From: Nectonema munidae
Taxonomy: Eukaryota; Nematomorpha; Nectonematoida; Nectonematidae
DNA length: 64,000 nucleotides
Assembly: GCA_030549495.1 (NCBI GenBank)
Contig: JAUIRK010001049.1
Span: 62,001-126,000, forward strand
Direction: 5' to 3'
The notes beneath the pieces were generated by a model. It ran no database searches and was not told the origin of the DNA. It saw only the letters and a program-made list of their open reading frames with translations. The translations under genes and the position numbers were made by a program. This document shows positions 44,701 to 58,660 of this stretch, piece after piece (position 1 is the stretch's first letter; every line of letters begins with the position of its first letter).

Positions 44701-45087
44701 TTGTCCCGGGGCACCACACCTAGGGGGTGCCATTTCATTGCCACTGACATCAACGCAGCAGAGCTTGAGATGGAAATTGAGGACTTTCAAATGTTTTTGA
44801 AACCTCGGAAGGAAAAACCGGCAAACACTATGGAGTTATTTGGTTTCCTGTCCTCGCACTCAGGACTCTGTCCGAGTCTACAAGTGGCTCTGAGGATCAT
44901 GCTGACAATTGGAACTACTATTGCATCCTGTGAAAGGTCATTGAGCAAGCTAAAACTTATTAAGTCCTACCTAAGGAGCATTATGGGGCAAGGCCGCCTC
45001 CAAAGTCCGGCTCTTATGAGCATTGAGAAAGAAGTTTTCGATTGTGTTGATTTTGACGAAGTCATCGATGATTTTGCTGCAAGGTAA
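44701..45087 (+). pseudogene. Copy 2: hAT dimerisation-domain fragment
   Basis: Counterpart of 12934-13320, with one Asn-to-Ser difference (CPSLQVAL). Confidence 0.85.
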
Positions 45088-45761
45088 AACACGAAAAATG
45101 AACATCTAATGGAGACTGTCTTCGACTCAGTCAGTATATATCTGAATATTGTGGCTTAATAAAAATGTGAGCATTTTTTTTTTCTAAATCACGTTTTAAG
45201 CCAGAATGGGGTGGGCATGAGTGAGAAAAGAAAGAGCAAGGGGTGAGGGGCTTCATTCAGGACCTATAAAAAAGATTAGAGCTCTTATTCTTTATTTCAG
45301 TCTCTTAAGTACATTTTCAAATTAAAGGTTTATAATTTGTTTAAATATAAAGGTTTTTAAATTTGTTTAAATATGCATTCGATTTTTTTAAAAAGTCAAT
45401 ATAAACTCAATTCCTAAAATAATTAAAAAAATATGACTAAAATTTCCACGTAGAGAAACATCAAATAGCGGAGAACTTCTCCCTTAGAAGGAAGCTTCTG
45501 ACCAAGGATTGTTGGATTAGGAGATCCAATGAGCCATAGAGCTTTTTTTGATCTAGTTCCAGAGGCCATTAAAAAATTTTTACAAATTTATGATGTATAT
45601 TTTTTACGGAATTAATTGTACCAAATTTTTTACCAATCAAAATGACATTTTTAAATATCTTCTTTGCGTCATCTCATGAAAAGAGTTGCAAAAAACTAAC
45701 TGGTTAAAAAGTTATAAGTGGCTATAATACAAGAATAAATACCTAAATATATGATCTAAAC

Positions 45762-47981
45762 CAGGGTTTCTCAAAGTGGGCGGTGAGATATTAATATTTT
45801 ACTTGTCTGAAACGAAATAAGAAAATATGATAAAAAACCCAACTTAATCACAAATATAAAGATACGTCACTGACTGTATTTTAAATAGTAGAAAACTAAA
45901 AGATAAAGAGGACGGGTGATGAATGTGTGACATATGCGTTACAAGAGGGAGGGGGTTGAAATTTTATTAATTTTGCCTTATGTAATATCCCATTATTTTG
46001 TTTTTTCCAGACTCTCATTATTACATATATTTGTTTTTAATGGCTCAAACAAAGAAAAAGTTCAGGCAGTATAGTTCAGAATACTTAAAATATGGGTTTG
46101 TTTTAGCACCATATAGTCAACATCAACCTATGTGTCTAATATGTGAAAGAGTTTTTTCAAACGAGGCTATGAAACCTTATAGGCTTCAAGAACATTTCAT
46201 AAAGATTCATTCTGATAAATCAAACAAAGATTTAGTTTATTTTCCATCACTTCAAGAAAAGCTTCAAAAAAGAAAAAATATAGCAAACATGCTTTTTGGA
46301 ACTTCACAACAAACAACTGATGGCTTGAAAGCTTCATACAAAACATCCTTGCTGATTGCTAAATCTGGTAAGCCTCACACAATTGGAGAACTTATTATGC
46401 CTGCAGTGAAAGAAATATTTCAAACTGTTTTACACAAAACACCTGATCAAATCATAAAGTCAATTCTCCTCAGTGATTGTTCTGTTAAGAGAAGGATAGA
46501 TGAAATGGCAGAAAATCTCGAAGAAAGGTTGTGCGACACGCTCAAAAATACAGAATTTCGTTTACAGTTAGACAAATCCACTTTGCCTGGTAATGAATCT
46601 TTGCCTTTATTTATTAAAGATGAAAACTTAGTTCAAGAGCTATTATTTGCAAAAAAATTGAAAACTGACACAAAAGGGCAATCAATATTTGATGTTGTGA
46701 AAACTTTTTTCAAAGAAAAAAATATCCGATTTTCTAATATTCTCACTTGTGCAACAGATGGCACTCCATCAATGATAGGTTGTCAGCGTGGATTTGTTGG
46801 TTTTCTGAAAAAAGTTGTAACTGATGTTCTCACGTTCCATTGCGAACTTCACAGGGAACATTTGGTAGCAAAAAACTTAAGTGGTAGATTGCACGATTCT
46901 TTGAATATTGTTATAAAAGCAATAAATAGAATAAAATCACATGCTCTCAATACGAGACTGTTTCGCAAGCTTTGCACAGATAATGATGAACACTTTGTAC
47001 GTTTGTTACTACATACAGAAGTTAGGTGGCTGTCAAAGGGCAATTGCTTGACGCGTTTTTTTTTTCACTTTTTGATTCAGTTGTCGAGTTTTTTCACAAC
47101 ACTAATGTGTTCTTTAGCAATGAGATTAAAAATATTAACACAATGTTGCTTATTTGTCAGACTTATTCACGAAATTCAATGACATGAATTTGCAACTGCA
47201 AGGGGAAGATGCCAATCTTCTCAAAGTTAAAACAGCTATATCTACTTTTTTTAGCCAAGTTACGGCTATTTAAAAGAAACCTGAAAAAAAGAACTTCAAC
47301 ATTTTCCAAATCTATGTGAAGTAGGGAAAGAAGTTTTATGAGAAAGTGATCTACAAGCTTATTGTACACATTTGGATCAATTGCATAAAGATATGCTTGC
47401 CAGCTTTCATGATGTTATGGCGCTAAAAATACCAGAGTGGATAGTTAATCCATTTGTAGATGTCGAATACGGGGAAGAGGGTGCGATAGAGGAACAACTC
47501 ATCTCTATTCAAAATGATTTTGAGCTGATACCAAGATTTTTGGTTACAGAAAAAAATTTCTGACCTTTATCCTGCTGTCTGGAGTAAAATTAAAGTATAT
47601 TTAATCGCTTTTCCCACGTCATATTTAGTCGAAAAGGGCTTCAGTTCAGTTGCGTTTCTCCTTTCAAAGCAAAGAAATAGACTACCCATTACTGAACGTG
47701 GTGATTTGCGAATTTTTCTAACTAATATGCAACCAGATATTGATTTGCTTATACGTCAACACCAAGCTCATCCATCTCATTGATCTTTTTACTCAATTGA
47801 CTTACAAATTATTATATTGTACTATAGTGTTTTTCAATGTAAGTAGTTAAATATTTAATATATTTTGTCTTAGTTGAAAATCTGTTTAAAATTCAAATTA
47901 TGTTAAAATTTCCAAATTTATCGCTTTTCATGAACAATCAGAAGGAGGGGGGCGTTAAGCCAAAAAGTTTGAGAACCACTG
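45762..47981 (+). mobile_element. Copy 2: 2.2-kb hAT transposon
   Basis: Counterpart of 13992-16210, with the same ends and the same ATCTAAAC/ATTTAAAC flanks and one extra G near the right end. Confidence 0.88.
46040..47783 (+). pseudogene. Copy 2: ZBED5/SCAND3-like hAT transposase, frameshifted
   Basis: Counterpart of 14270-16013. It carries the same frameshift at the T run and the same later stops, so the decay predates the separation of the copies. One Lys-to-Glu change occurs near the start (YSSEYLKYG). Confidence 0.9.
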
Positions 47982-48257
47982 ATTTAAACGATCAAAACAA
48001 GAGCTCTAGATGATTCAAACATAACTTTCAATAGATTTGAAAGAAGAGCAAAAAACAAGTTTTTCGCAACTTTACAAAGCTTGCGCAAGTTCAAAAAATT
48101 GACCAGGATAAAAAATATTTTAACACAAGGATTTTGAACGGAAACCTCACTGATTGACAGGTTGTGCAAATGAAAATTTCAACATTCATTTTTCATAAGC
48201 ACCCTATTCATTGCACATCTTCAATAATTTAACATTCAATCAGCCATCTTCTACTAG

Positions 48258-48614
48258 ATGCAGTAGGTTCTCTTCCGAAAAAAGAAGCACTAGCACGAAT
48301 GGTACGTCGACAAGGAAGTGCGCCGAAAGGAGACGTGTTGACAGAAGAGTTAAAATTAACGTTTAGAGAAGAAAGCTTTTTGACATACGCGTGTTATGAT
48401 TTTCACTACTTCAAAGAATTTAGATTTGCCCCAGAACATGTTACGCCACTTTTACGACGGATTATTTGATTGGGCTCCAGGTTTTCAACTGTACACAACA
48501 CATGTGATTTTGGCTGGTCAAAAAACAATTCGATTGGTGTACTGTGTTACAAAGTATAAAAATGAAATCACGTATGATATGACTCAATTTGAGCTTTTCT
48601 CAAAAGCAAAATAA
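48258..48614 (+). pseudogene. Copy 2: MULE transposase fragment
   Basis: Counterpart of 16487-16843, with the same frame slip. Confidence 0.75.
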
Positions 48615-49075
48615 GTTTCAAGCCAAAATCGGTTAAGGTATATTTTGAAAAAGATGCACTAAATTCTATTCAAAAAAACTTTTCTCAAAGTAGCATTAAT
48701 GGATGTCACTTTTAAAATCAAGCAGAGCATTTGGCAAAAAATTCAAAGTTCAGGACTCACTGTTGGTATGGTTTTTAATAATCCATTTCTATTATTACGA
48801 GCTTGAATGTTCTAAAGAATCAATTCTTTTCAAAGTATCTCTAATAAATATTACTTAGGGATCTTTCACAAATGATGTCAAAACAAAACTGGAAGGTGGG
48901 GTGTTGAAAAGTTGACAATATGTAATATTTGATAAGAGAATAAATAGTAAAAGTTGGCAAGAGGAGGAAGTAGGTCAAAAAAAGTAAAACGTGGTTGACA
49001 TCATTTGTGAAAATTGATTCATTTTTCAGAATTAATTCTGAATTTTTTCTGTCCTATAAAAAAATATAAATATTC

Positions 49076-49163
49076 TTTGATGGCCTGGTGTTGAAAGTAT
49101 AGGGGCTCAATCCAGATGGTCTAGGTTCGATTTCAGATCGTTAAAATCTGTCCACCTATCCAA
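49076..49163 (+). repeat. Copy 2: tRNA-derived SINE
   Basis: Counterpart of 17305-17392. Confidence 0.6.
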
Positions 49164-49960
49164 GATTATTATTCGTTAGATGTCATATCAATAAATAAAA
49201 TTAAATTAACACACTAAAATAGATTTGACAGGTAATAAAAACAAAAATTGTTTAGGTTTCCTCCAAGTTTTAAAGACATTTGAGTTAAAATATCAGTAAA
49301 AAAGTGTTAATTTCGCTTCACAGTTTAGATGTCAACATCAATTTTCCAATTACAAATTAAACAGATAGTAAATTAAAATCTAACTAAAAATGATATTTTA
49401 TATTTTCCTTCTATCAATGTTATTGATAACACTAACGAATACTTATTCAAATATTTGTATATGACAGAACAAAATCAAGACAAACTCAATTTTGTACGAA
49501 GTTTTGAAAGACGATTTCATTTGATAGTCTGACAAAGTGTATTAATAAATTGATAATAATTTTATAAAAACTTTGAAATAAAACATAAATTATATCATTG
49601 AGAAAAGCTGAGTGCGGTAAACATTTAAAAATAGAAGCATAAAAAAGAGAAAACAAATAAAGCTTTTAGGCAAAATGACCGTTAGGCAAAGTGTCCGGCC
49701 ACCCCACTACCCCTGTGTTAGGCATTGAATCAAATTTATTTCAATATTGAATCAAATTTATTTCAATGTCAACATTTGAAATGACATAGCATTCTTCTGG
49801 CGAGTAAAATTGTCCTCTATCATCATGATTCATTCAGTAAAACGAAGAAGCAAAAATACATCAACATATGTTAATAAAATAAATTTTTAATACGTGCAGC
49901 AGAAATTGGCGGTGGAGAAAGAACGTCGTCAAAATTAACTAAAAAATAGAAAACGATTTG

Positions 49961-50561
49961 ATCATGCGGAATGCCTACACGCGAGAAGAGAAGGGGAAAT
50001 TAGAAAAAGAAATACGAGTGAATTGGACTGCTCCGTTGATTGTGCCTCCGTTCCTGACTTCACGCTCTTTGTGCACGTGTTCGATGATTGTGGTGTACAA
50101 GAAGTCGGCCACGCAAATTCCATCCTTGATATCGTTCTTTTCGCTGAACCACTTCAAGCTCGGCTTTATCGAATCGATTTCAGATAAAATGAAGGAAATA
50201 TGCGAGGATAGAGGGAGTAACATCGAGCAGAAGAATGGATTTAGGAAACGTCAGCCAATTCTTCTTTAAAATGAAGAAATTTGGACAAAGTGATGGGTTT
50301 AACCGATGAATAATGCTGACTAATTCACCGCAATCGAAAGGTAATTCGCCAGCAAACTTTTATCATATTTACATATAAATCATTTTAAACTCTCGTAGTG
50401 GTGTGTAGTTTCATTTTTTGCAACGACATTGCACAACCTCATTTTCAGGTTCTGGCACTTGTAATTCTGTTATAATTAAAATGGGTTTGATCTCTTCGAT
50501 TTCCTTGAGGAAGGATTTTCGTATCTTATGCATATCTATGGACGCAAAATTTGTCGCTAAT
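49961..50561 (-). pseudogene. Copy 2: unrecognised coding-like remnant
   Basis: Counterpart of 18190-18790. I saw no differences in the coding-like stretches. Confidence 0.45.
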
Positions 50562-50837
50562 TAATCTGATCGCAAGTTGTCATATCATTTCAAATTTCTG
50601 CATCATAGTTTTTAATCTTTTCTCTCTTATAATTCCTTGGAAGAATAAGTAGAATTAATAGGGATGTACCGGAAGCAATAAAGCCGGATAACCAGATTTC
50701 AAAAAAAGTATCCGATCAGACTTATAAAAGTATTAAAGAAAAAGTATAATCTAGTTCCAATTATTAAATTTCACAATAAATTATAAATATTTATTTAAAA
50801 CGAAGCAAGCACTAATCTTTTTAGTTTCCATGATAAA

Positions 50838-50948
50838 GGTATCGTGGGGTGTTTTCATCGATAAGGCACAATTGCGCGGCTTGTATCGAACTATAAGGAA
50901 AGTAGGCTTGATGCAGGATCGAGACCAAGACCTTTAGTTATTGAAACA
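50838..50948 (-). repeat. Copy 2: split SINE, part 1
   Basis: Counterpart of 19067-19177. Part 2 follows the hAT at 54187-54211. Confidence 0.75.
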
Positions 50949-51384
50949 CAGGGGCGCACATCCGGGGGCGGTTTTCATGAGGGGGTGGGGGCGAAAATGA
51001 CCTTCGCCCCCCGCCAATAATTTTCTATAAGTAAGAGTTGCTGCTTGTTTATAAAACATGTATGATGATCGCATTTTTCCTATCGAACATATTTTACAGA
51101 CGATGCGTGAAAGCTATATAATAATAATCCATTGCTTCAATATGCACACAATAAGTAAGCAATGTTTTATCACAGTGTCTCCTCTGTAGTATTTGCAAAC
51201 ACATGTTGATGATCCACTAGATTTTCTCATCTTCTGTCACAGTGATTCTATTTCTCTTTCTCTCTCCTCTGTTTTTCTCTTCCGCTTTCTCTGCTAAAAC
51301 TCAATCATTCACTCAAGCTCTCTTCTTTCATTCAAGCCCTCTTCTCTTGTTAAGCTCTCCTATCTCATTCAGTTCTCTTCTCTT

Positions 51385-51582
51385 CAGTGACGTAGCTAGG
51401 CTGGGGCATGAGGGGCCGTGCCCACACTCCTATGTACCGCAAGGTGCCCCCACGCGTCTTATGCGATATCAGTTTTTGAAAATTTCTCCAATGAAAGGAT
51501 CAAGAAAGTATAAATAATGTTGTCAAAGTTTTTGTTTTTAAATTGTGCCCCTTCTATCAACTTTTTTTTGGCTACACCACTG
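51385..51582. mobile_element. Copy 2: hAT-type MITE
   Basis: Counterpart of 19615-19812. Confidence 0.7.
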
Positions 51583-52085
51583 CTTCTGTCTAAATTGCAT
51601 TTAGAGTTAAGTTAAAATAGTTTTCAATCTTTATAATAAATAAAATAATTCCAATTTTATTTCAACAAAAGTCACTTAATCTTTATCACTACGTTTGCTA
51701 CATTTTGTAACATTTGAAAACTTTAATTTTTCAAGTCAAGAAATTTTTTTCAATAGTTATTTGGGAATGAATATTTTGATTATCTATTCATTTTAAAAGC
51801 ACGAATACTCTATTTGCTTAATATTTGAGCAGAGATATTTTTTATAATGTTCGATTGTTAAATTTTATAACTAACACTGTACAATGTACATAATTAATTA
51901 AATCGTTTTTTTAAGAAAATTTTTTGATTATTATAAAAATATAATATCGAAACAAAATGTTTCAGTTGTTAAAAATGTACTTGATCTATTTATGACAGCT
52001 GTCAGAATTTTATTTGTAAACAGAAATATTCAAAAAAAAAACGCAATGATTTTCTTTTCTCGTATACTTTGATTTATGTTAATTT

Positions 52086-52464
52086 GGTCCTTGGACATTT
52101 CGCCCCATTATTTTCATAAGACAGTTCGTCCCATGGACAATTCGCCCCATTATTTTCATAAGAAAGTTCGTCCCATGGACAATTCGCCCCATTATTTTCA
52201 CAAGATATTTTGTTTCATGGACAATTCGCCCTGTTATTTCATAAGACATTTTGTTTCATGGACAATTCGCCCCGTTATTTTCATAAGACTGATTGACAAT
52301 TCTAAAAAATTAAGAGATAAATTGATTAATTTGAAATAATTTAATAGAGATAAAATAAACAAGAATATAAAATTTTTTAATGATTTTACACATATAATAA
52401 GCAAAGATGGATGAAATTAATAGCCTATGAGACAATTTGTCAGGGGGCAAAATGTCTGTCGACC
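52086..52464. mobile_element. Copy 2: foldback-like element with 42-bp array
   Basis: Counterpart of 20315-20693, with the same five units. Confidence 0.65.
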
Positions 52465-52695
52465 GTTATTTAAATAATTTTTTAATTAAAAGGGCTAGCT
52501 ACTTAAATGTTGGCTTTTGCTGTTTATAAAAATTTGAAAATATCAAATAAACTCTAAATCTTTATGCCTCCTATTATTTTGAAATTATTCTGAGAACAGA
52601 CGGTCCCATTTTAAAATAGTGAAAATTGCTTTATTAGTTTATTTTGTTTCCTTTCTCTCTTATGTTAATTATGTAGCAAATTTTTCAATTTTGAG

Positions 52696-52846
52696 TGGTG
52701 CAGTGGATGTATTTTCATTGACCAGGCACTGATGTACCGCTTATGTCAAACTATGAACAAATTTGTATCGATGAGGAATCGAATCCAGAGGCATCCGTGC
52801 TATGTCCATCATCTCAACCAATCTGCCATGCCACTCATAGATAGAG
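52696..52846 (-). repeat. Copy 2: SINE inside the hAT
   Basis: Counterpart of 20925-21075. Confidence 0.7.
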
Positions 52847-53366
52847 TATGCTGTAGGGGATACGTCAAATTAGTTTTCAAAAAACTTAAGTTATGCTCTA
52901 AAATTTTTTAGTTTTTGTTGAAGCTCTATAACTTTTTCTGATAGACATTTTTTCCTTAAAAGTTATTATAAAAGGCAAATCATTGCAAAATGTTAACAGT
53001 TATTTTACTTTTTGTAGCTTGTATCAATTTAGCTTTTAAACTATTTTTGAATGATGCTGAGTAAAATGAAATAATACGATCTTAATTTTTTGTTTGCACA
53101 ATTATAACTTCGTTTTATACCCTTGCCCCTGAATCAATCACATTTTTTCATATAAACATCGCAGGGTGTCTAGTAGACTCTTTGCCTTTAGACAACATTC
53201 ACTCATATAAAACTATCCAACCTTGAGTTATTTGTTTTTTCTATGAATCAAATATCCTTTCACCAATTCCTGTAATGTGCCTGGTAGACTACTTCATTTT
53301 TCAAATGAAATGCCCTATTCCACCCCCTAACATTTTTGGATTTTTTTTAACTAGTGTATATTCGAT

Positions 53367-53927
53367 GGTTGTAGGTAAAAATGCCCCCAATTAAAAAGTA
53401 GGAAAAAATCCCCCTTAATTTTTGATTTTCAGGATTTTTTTTAATTATATAAATATTTTTATTTGGTACCGTTTTGAAAGGCTAAATTTCTTAATCTATA
53501 GGGTTTTTTCTTTATAAAGTTCTTGAAAACAATAGCAAAGGTGCAGATTTGTGGGAATGTGTCTTAAAATCAAATAAAATACAAATTATATTTAGAAAGT
53601 GTTCTGATACACACAAAGTCCAAAAATATTTGCTGTTTTATAAAAAAAAATTTTGTATTTAAAAAATTGTCGTATGCTGAGTTTTTTAGTTTATTTTAAT
53701 TAAATTTTAAATGTTTTAGATGAAAAGTTAACTTTTTTTTTACAAAAAATCTTTATTTGACATATCTTTTTTAAAAATTTTAATTAATAATTTTTTGTGT
53801 TACGGCATTTTTTCTTAATTTAAATTGGGGAATTTTTTTCTACTTTTTAATTGGGGGCATTTTTTCCTACTTTTTAATTGGGAGCATTTTTTCCTACTTT
53901 TTAATTGGGGGCATTTTTTCTGCGCAC
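53367..53927. mobile_element. Copy 2: 561-bp MULE-like foldback MITE
   Basis: Counterpart of 21596-22156, flanked by TATATTCGAT at 53357-53366 and 53928-53937. Confidence 0.85.
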
Positions 53928-54408
53928 TATATTCGATATGCAAATTTAATTAAAATATTTTTGTTGGAAGTATAGTATTTAAATTCACCAATTTTGTAAA
54001 AAAAATATAAAGTAGTCTTATAAATTTAGGACTTTAGGTATGCGCTGAATACACTGTATTTTAAAGGATTGCTTGAATATTTGGTCTCCCGTGGTATTTC
54101 CAGACCACTAATTTTGAAAATTGCAAGAAAAAAATTTCGCCCCCCCCCCCCCAATAATTTTGAGGATGTGCGCCCCTGTTGAAACACAGCATCTAATCCA
54201 CCTTACTCACGCATCCGATGAACAAAATCTTTTCATCATTTTCAGTTTATTAAGATTCTGAGTGTAAATTCAACTTGCTCAACTAAAAAGACGTCCAGAA
54301 GTGACAAAACTCGGTGGTACACTTAAATATTTAAGAATGCTGGGAAATCTGTTTTTCCCATTTCCCATCAGTGTAGCGGATTTTCCTTTCTTGGCAACAA
54401 CGCTTCGG

Positions 54409-54500
54409 TTAACCCGTTATCGACCAGAATAATCAGACGATATCTAATATAAAGCAGAAGATCTGTATAAAAAAGCATTAAAAAACGCAGACGATTTACA
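54409..54500 (+). repeat. Copy 2: half piggyBac-type MITE
   Basis: Counterpart of 22639-22730. Confidence 0.6.
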
Positions 54501-55239
54501 TTTTTGTAAATAACTAACTTTCGTTTATTTTCAGTCCAAATTTCTTTAGATGTGGCTGCATCTTTTTCCGTTGTAGAAACGAATTCTCCAAAAGATTGAT
54601 AAATATTTCCATTTCATTAAAAATTGTGAAAGTTTGTTTTTTTAACTCTTTAATTGTAGTATTCACATTTTAAATATTTTGATACTTGTAAAAAGTAAAT
54701 ATTTTTAAAATGAAAATTTTAATTAAGACATTTTTTATTTTAAAGCTAATTAACATTTGAAGTAAAAATATTTGACATGTAAGTTTTATAATCTTTAGAA
54801 AAATAAAAAGAGGAAAATTTTTCATAAATGTTCTTTTTAATTTCTCAGTAACTGTAATAAAGATAAACATAGTTTTATAAACAAGTATATCTTTATTATT
54901 GCTAAAAAATAATAGTATTAAATAGTAGTTATCAAGACAGATTATTATCTGAATATCGGGTAAAATTTACAGTAAAGCCGCATCCCTAAATTAAACTAAT
55001 CTAAAATCAATCACTATAAAAATAACAATAAATTATGTGGTGCAACTCCACGTGAACCAATCGCTTTTCGACATTTCTTATTAAATTATATTTTGTCTTC
55101 AAGGTAAAATGACGACAATTTTATACAAGTCCTTGGACATTTTCGATTATTTTTTTATCAAAATTACCAACAAAATAGCTTAGTTTTAGTTTGGTAGTGA
55201 ATAGTTAGATGAAAAATAGTTAGAGGAAAATAACAGACT

Positions 55240-55762
55240 CAGATTACAAGTGCCGTAAATCTATGAATATCAGTTTCTCTGAAATCGAACATGAAATTAT
55301 TAACTCGATGTTTAGAACAAATACTTGGCACATGACAAAAGATGTATTGAGATCGGTATGTCGGCTAACTTTATGAATGAAGATGGACGAAATCTCCAAG
55401 CTCGTAAAAAGACATGTTCTGCTTTATGCAGTTACACGACCAAGTGAGAGATACGAGGAACGGTCATCATTATCCTCATGCATCCCAAATATGCACCAAA
55501 CCCCTCTTTTTGACTTTAGAGGGAATAGAACTATGTATACACAGGGGCGTTAAAATTTTACTTATCAGCATGTATGGATAAAGACGCTGTTTTCTTTTCT
55601 TTAGAAAATTTGGAACTTGAAAAGAATCACTAGAAGACGATCAAATCACGATGTCGGGACAAAAGAGCAAGCTCGACCACTGTTTGCAGAAACAGATAAA
55701 GAAGACTTCCTTCATTTGAAATTACTTTTGATATCTCCTTTGTGGAATTGCGTGTTTGAATA
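55240..55762 (+). pseudogene. Copy 2: unrecognised coding-like remnant with deletions
   Basis: Counterpart of 23505-24045. It lacks about 24 bases near 55566 and 9 bases near 55619, and a 20-base difference lies just upstream. Confidence 0.35.
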
Positions 55763-56324
55763 AACAAGTCCTTGTTAATTTATTGTAAGTGTGTATAATT
55801 AAGTAAATGAGTCAGCAAGGCTTGTTTTTTCGCTTTATTCAATTATGCCTTCGGCAATAAACGTTCAAACCGGGCAATTGTAGTTTTGAGAGCTCGACCA
55901 GCAAAGTTCAGCTTATTTTCGTTCAAAATTTCCAGTCTTATACTCAAGATATAATTATATATATCAATATAGACGATAATATATTTGATATCTTATATTC
56001 AATATCACATATCTAAACAACTTAATTGCAGAAGTAAATAATAGCTTTATTTTAGAAGCTGCATCATAAAATATAAAAATTGAACTTTTTTGAGTGTAAC
56101 TAATAAGTCAAGAAAAACTAATAGCGTCCATTAGTAATCATTAGTTCTAGTCAGGATTGGGCAGTTGGAAGGAAACCTAAACTCGAAGGACTTACAAAAA
56201 TTCGACACCCAAAAAATTTAAACATTAATTTTAGAGGCCAAATTTCACTTGCGACTTCGGATAAAGAAGTGCGTGTACAAATTAAACATTATTTTGTCAT
56301 TATTTAAAATACTTATTTAATGCT

Positions 56325-56462
56325 TTAACCCATTTAAGACCAAGCAAAGCAGACGATATCTAAAAAAACGCAGACGATTTATATTCAAAATCATTGAAAA
56401 AAGCAGACGAAGATGAAATTACTTATGTTCCAAAATAAGAACATTGGTCGTAAATGGGTTAA
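56325..56462. mobile_element. Copy 2: piggyBac-type MITE
   Basis: Counterpart of 24609-24745, one base longer in an A run. TTAA flanks both ends. Confidence 0.85.
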
Positions 56463-58660
56463 ATTGAATGAATGTGAAACTCGTGTAGTCTATTCTTTCG
56501 GCATACATTCCAAAACGACATGCTCATCACAACTTCAAAGGGGTGTACGTACTATTATCTAAACAAGAAAGTTGAGATAACATGTCTAGTTGGTAAACCA
56601 GATGGGTTAAACAAATGCACTCAGGCTTCCAAATTTTATTAGATACAGACTCCTTTAAAATCTGGTCAAACTTGGTTCTAGGAAAATTAAATTTTACGAA
56701 AACACAGTAAAAAATATTATTAAATACTTAAGTAGTCGATAGTAATTAATTTTGGACTTTTTGGATGATCACAAAAACAAGTAGTGCGAAAAGAATCACA
56801 AAAAAACAGAAAGAATTATTGAGTATTTACTATACAAAATATCCTATTTACATCATTTCAATAGCTATATTACGTAAGCTAATGTATATAAAATAGTTTC
56901 AATAATATATTTTAATTTTTGTGGTCAAACCCATCAACATGGCCGGTTGGGTAACAGCAACTTTGGTCATACAAGATACAAATCATCCAACTTTTTTTTG
57001 CCAAAAAGCGGAATTATTGTTGAAATTTTTTGACATTTGTAATAGATATTGGTGCCACTAATTTTAGCAAAATTCGGACATTATCTTTTCCGTCCATTAT
57101 ATTTAGTTTTAGTTTTTTCATATAACATCTAATTATCACGATAAGAATGTTTATAAAGTACAAAAAAAACTTTCAAATGAATGACAATTTTTTTTAATAA
57201 AATAAAAATGAACTTTATAGAATTTTACTGGCGCTACTCGTAAGCTATATTTAAAAAAAGAGCATTTTAAAAATGTTATGCAGACTTAAAAGGAAAAAAC
57301 CTCTATAAAGTATAAATACGCACTTCTTCTGATAAACGTACCTACTATTGTTACTTAATGCATTAACTAGGTGTGATTTTTTGAAAATGAAAATTTGAGA
57401 ATTACAATCATAATGAGAAAATTTTAACAACGTCCCATCGCTAATATGAACAATTAAAAGGGTATCTTTTTAAAATGGAAATTTTAAGGAAAAACTTAAG
57501 GTGAAAATATCCTTAGTGATTTATACGTTGGTGTTGACTACAAAAATTGTTGAACTTGATCATTAAATGAAAATGATTCAAAATAGTAGCACACAATATC
57601 TTCAGTAGGGACGCAGATATGAGACGGCCTCTTTAGGAGGTAATAACTTTGGCCAGTATATATGGGATATTTTATTTTCTATGAATACAAGATTCAAAAA
57701 AATAATTTGGCTTAAAAAAGTGCTTTCTTAGATAAATTTCTAAATAGAATGTAAATATTGAATACATTGTTATGAAATTTTGAGAGTAAATAGAATTAGA
57801 AAAAAATCCAAAGAAAACAGGATAAGAATAAAGTTTACCTACTTTTATAAAATAATTTCAGTGTTAAATAATTGAAAAGATGATAGAATAATCATTGAAT
57901 AAATATTTATCTCTTCAAGAATAATTTATAAAATTTTCAGAATAAAAGTGTCATTTTTAAACATATAATTTTTTCAAAATAAAAAATGTATTAAAAATAT
58001 TGAAAACATTTTTAAGATTCGAAAACAGATGTAAGATACACATTTTAATACAAAATAGTTGTCTGATACAAGAGAAAGCTAGAATACTCAACATTTTGAC
58101 ATTAATACTTTATTAAATCTTCATTCTCCTATTTTCAATAATCTAATAAATTTTAATTTTAATATTCAAATAAAATCTTAATAATGCATTGGTCCCATAT
58201 AGAATAGAATTTATTTACAAGAAAAAAAAAGATTTAAGAAAACACTAAAAAAAGAATATATTGGTGGTCTTGAGGTTAGAAGAGTTAAACAATGAAGTGG
58301 GAAAGCAAAGGGCCGGTAGTTCCATCGAGATGCAAGATCTACATTTCAACAAAATGAGGTGCTATGAAGTAGTACAAGGTAAAATAACAATAATACAATA
58401 CAAAAGATGTGACAGACTGAGAATAGTGATCTAGAAGTAATAAGGATGAAGAAGAAGAAGGTATTCGCATTTGAAGGTATTAAGTTAATCAAAAGAACAG
58501 ACTTTTTGATTTGTAAGGATAAATTTCATTGTATCTGTTTAGGATAATTTTCCGCAACTTAATTTTGGAATTAAGAGTTTCGATATGAAGGTCGATGTTT
58601 ATCCGTATATTGCGAGAATGAACTAGGGAGTTTGAGGGAAATAAACCTAAAAGACCATTT

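Larger units (their letters stand above)
44521..49716. mobile_element. Copy 2: possible composite transposon
   Basis: Counterpart of 12753-17945, with the same internal insertions. Confidence 0.4.
50949..54178. mobile_element. Copy 2: 3.23-kb hAT with TTGAAACA target duplication
   Basis: Counterpart of 19178-22408. The flanks TTGAAACA are at 50941-50948 and 54179-54186. Confidence 0.93.
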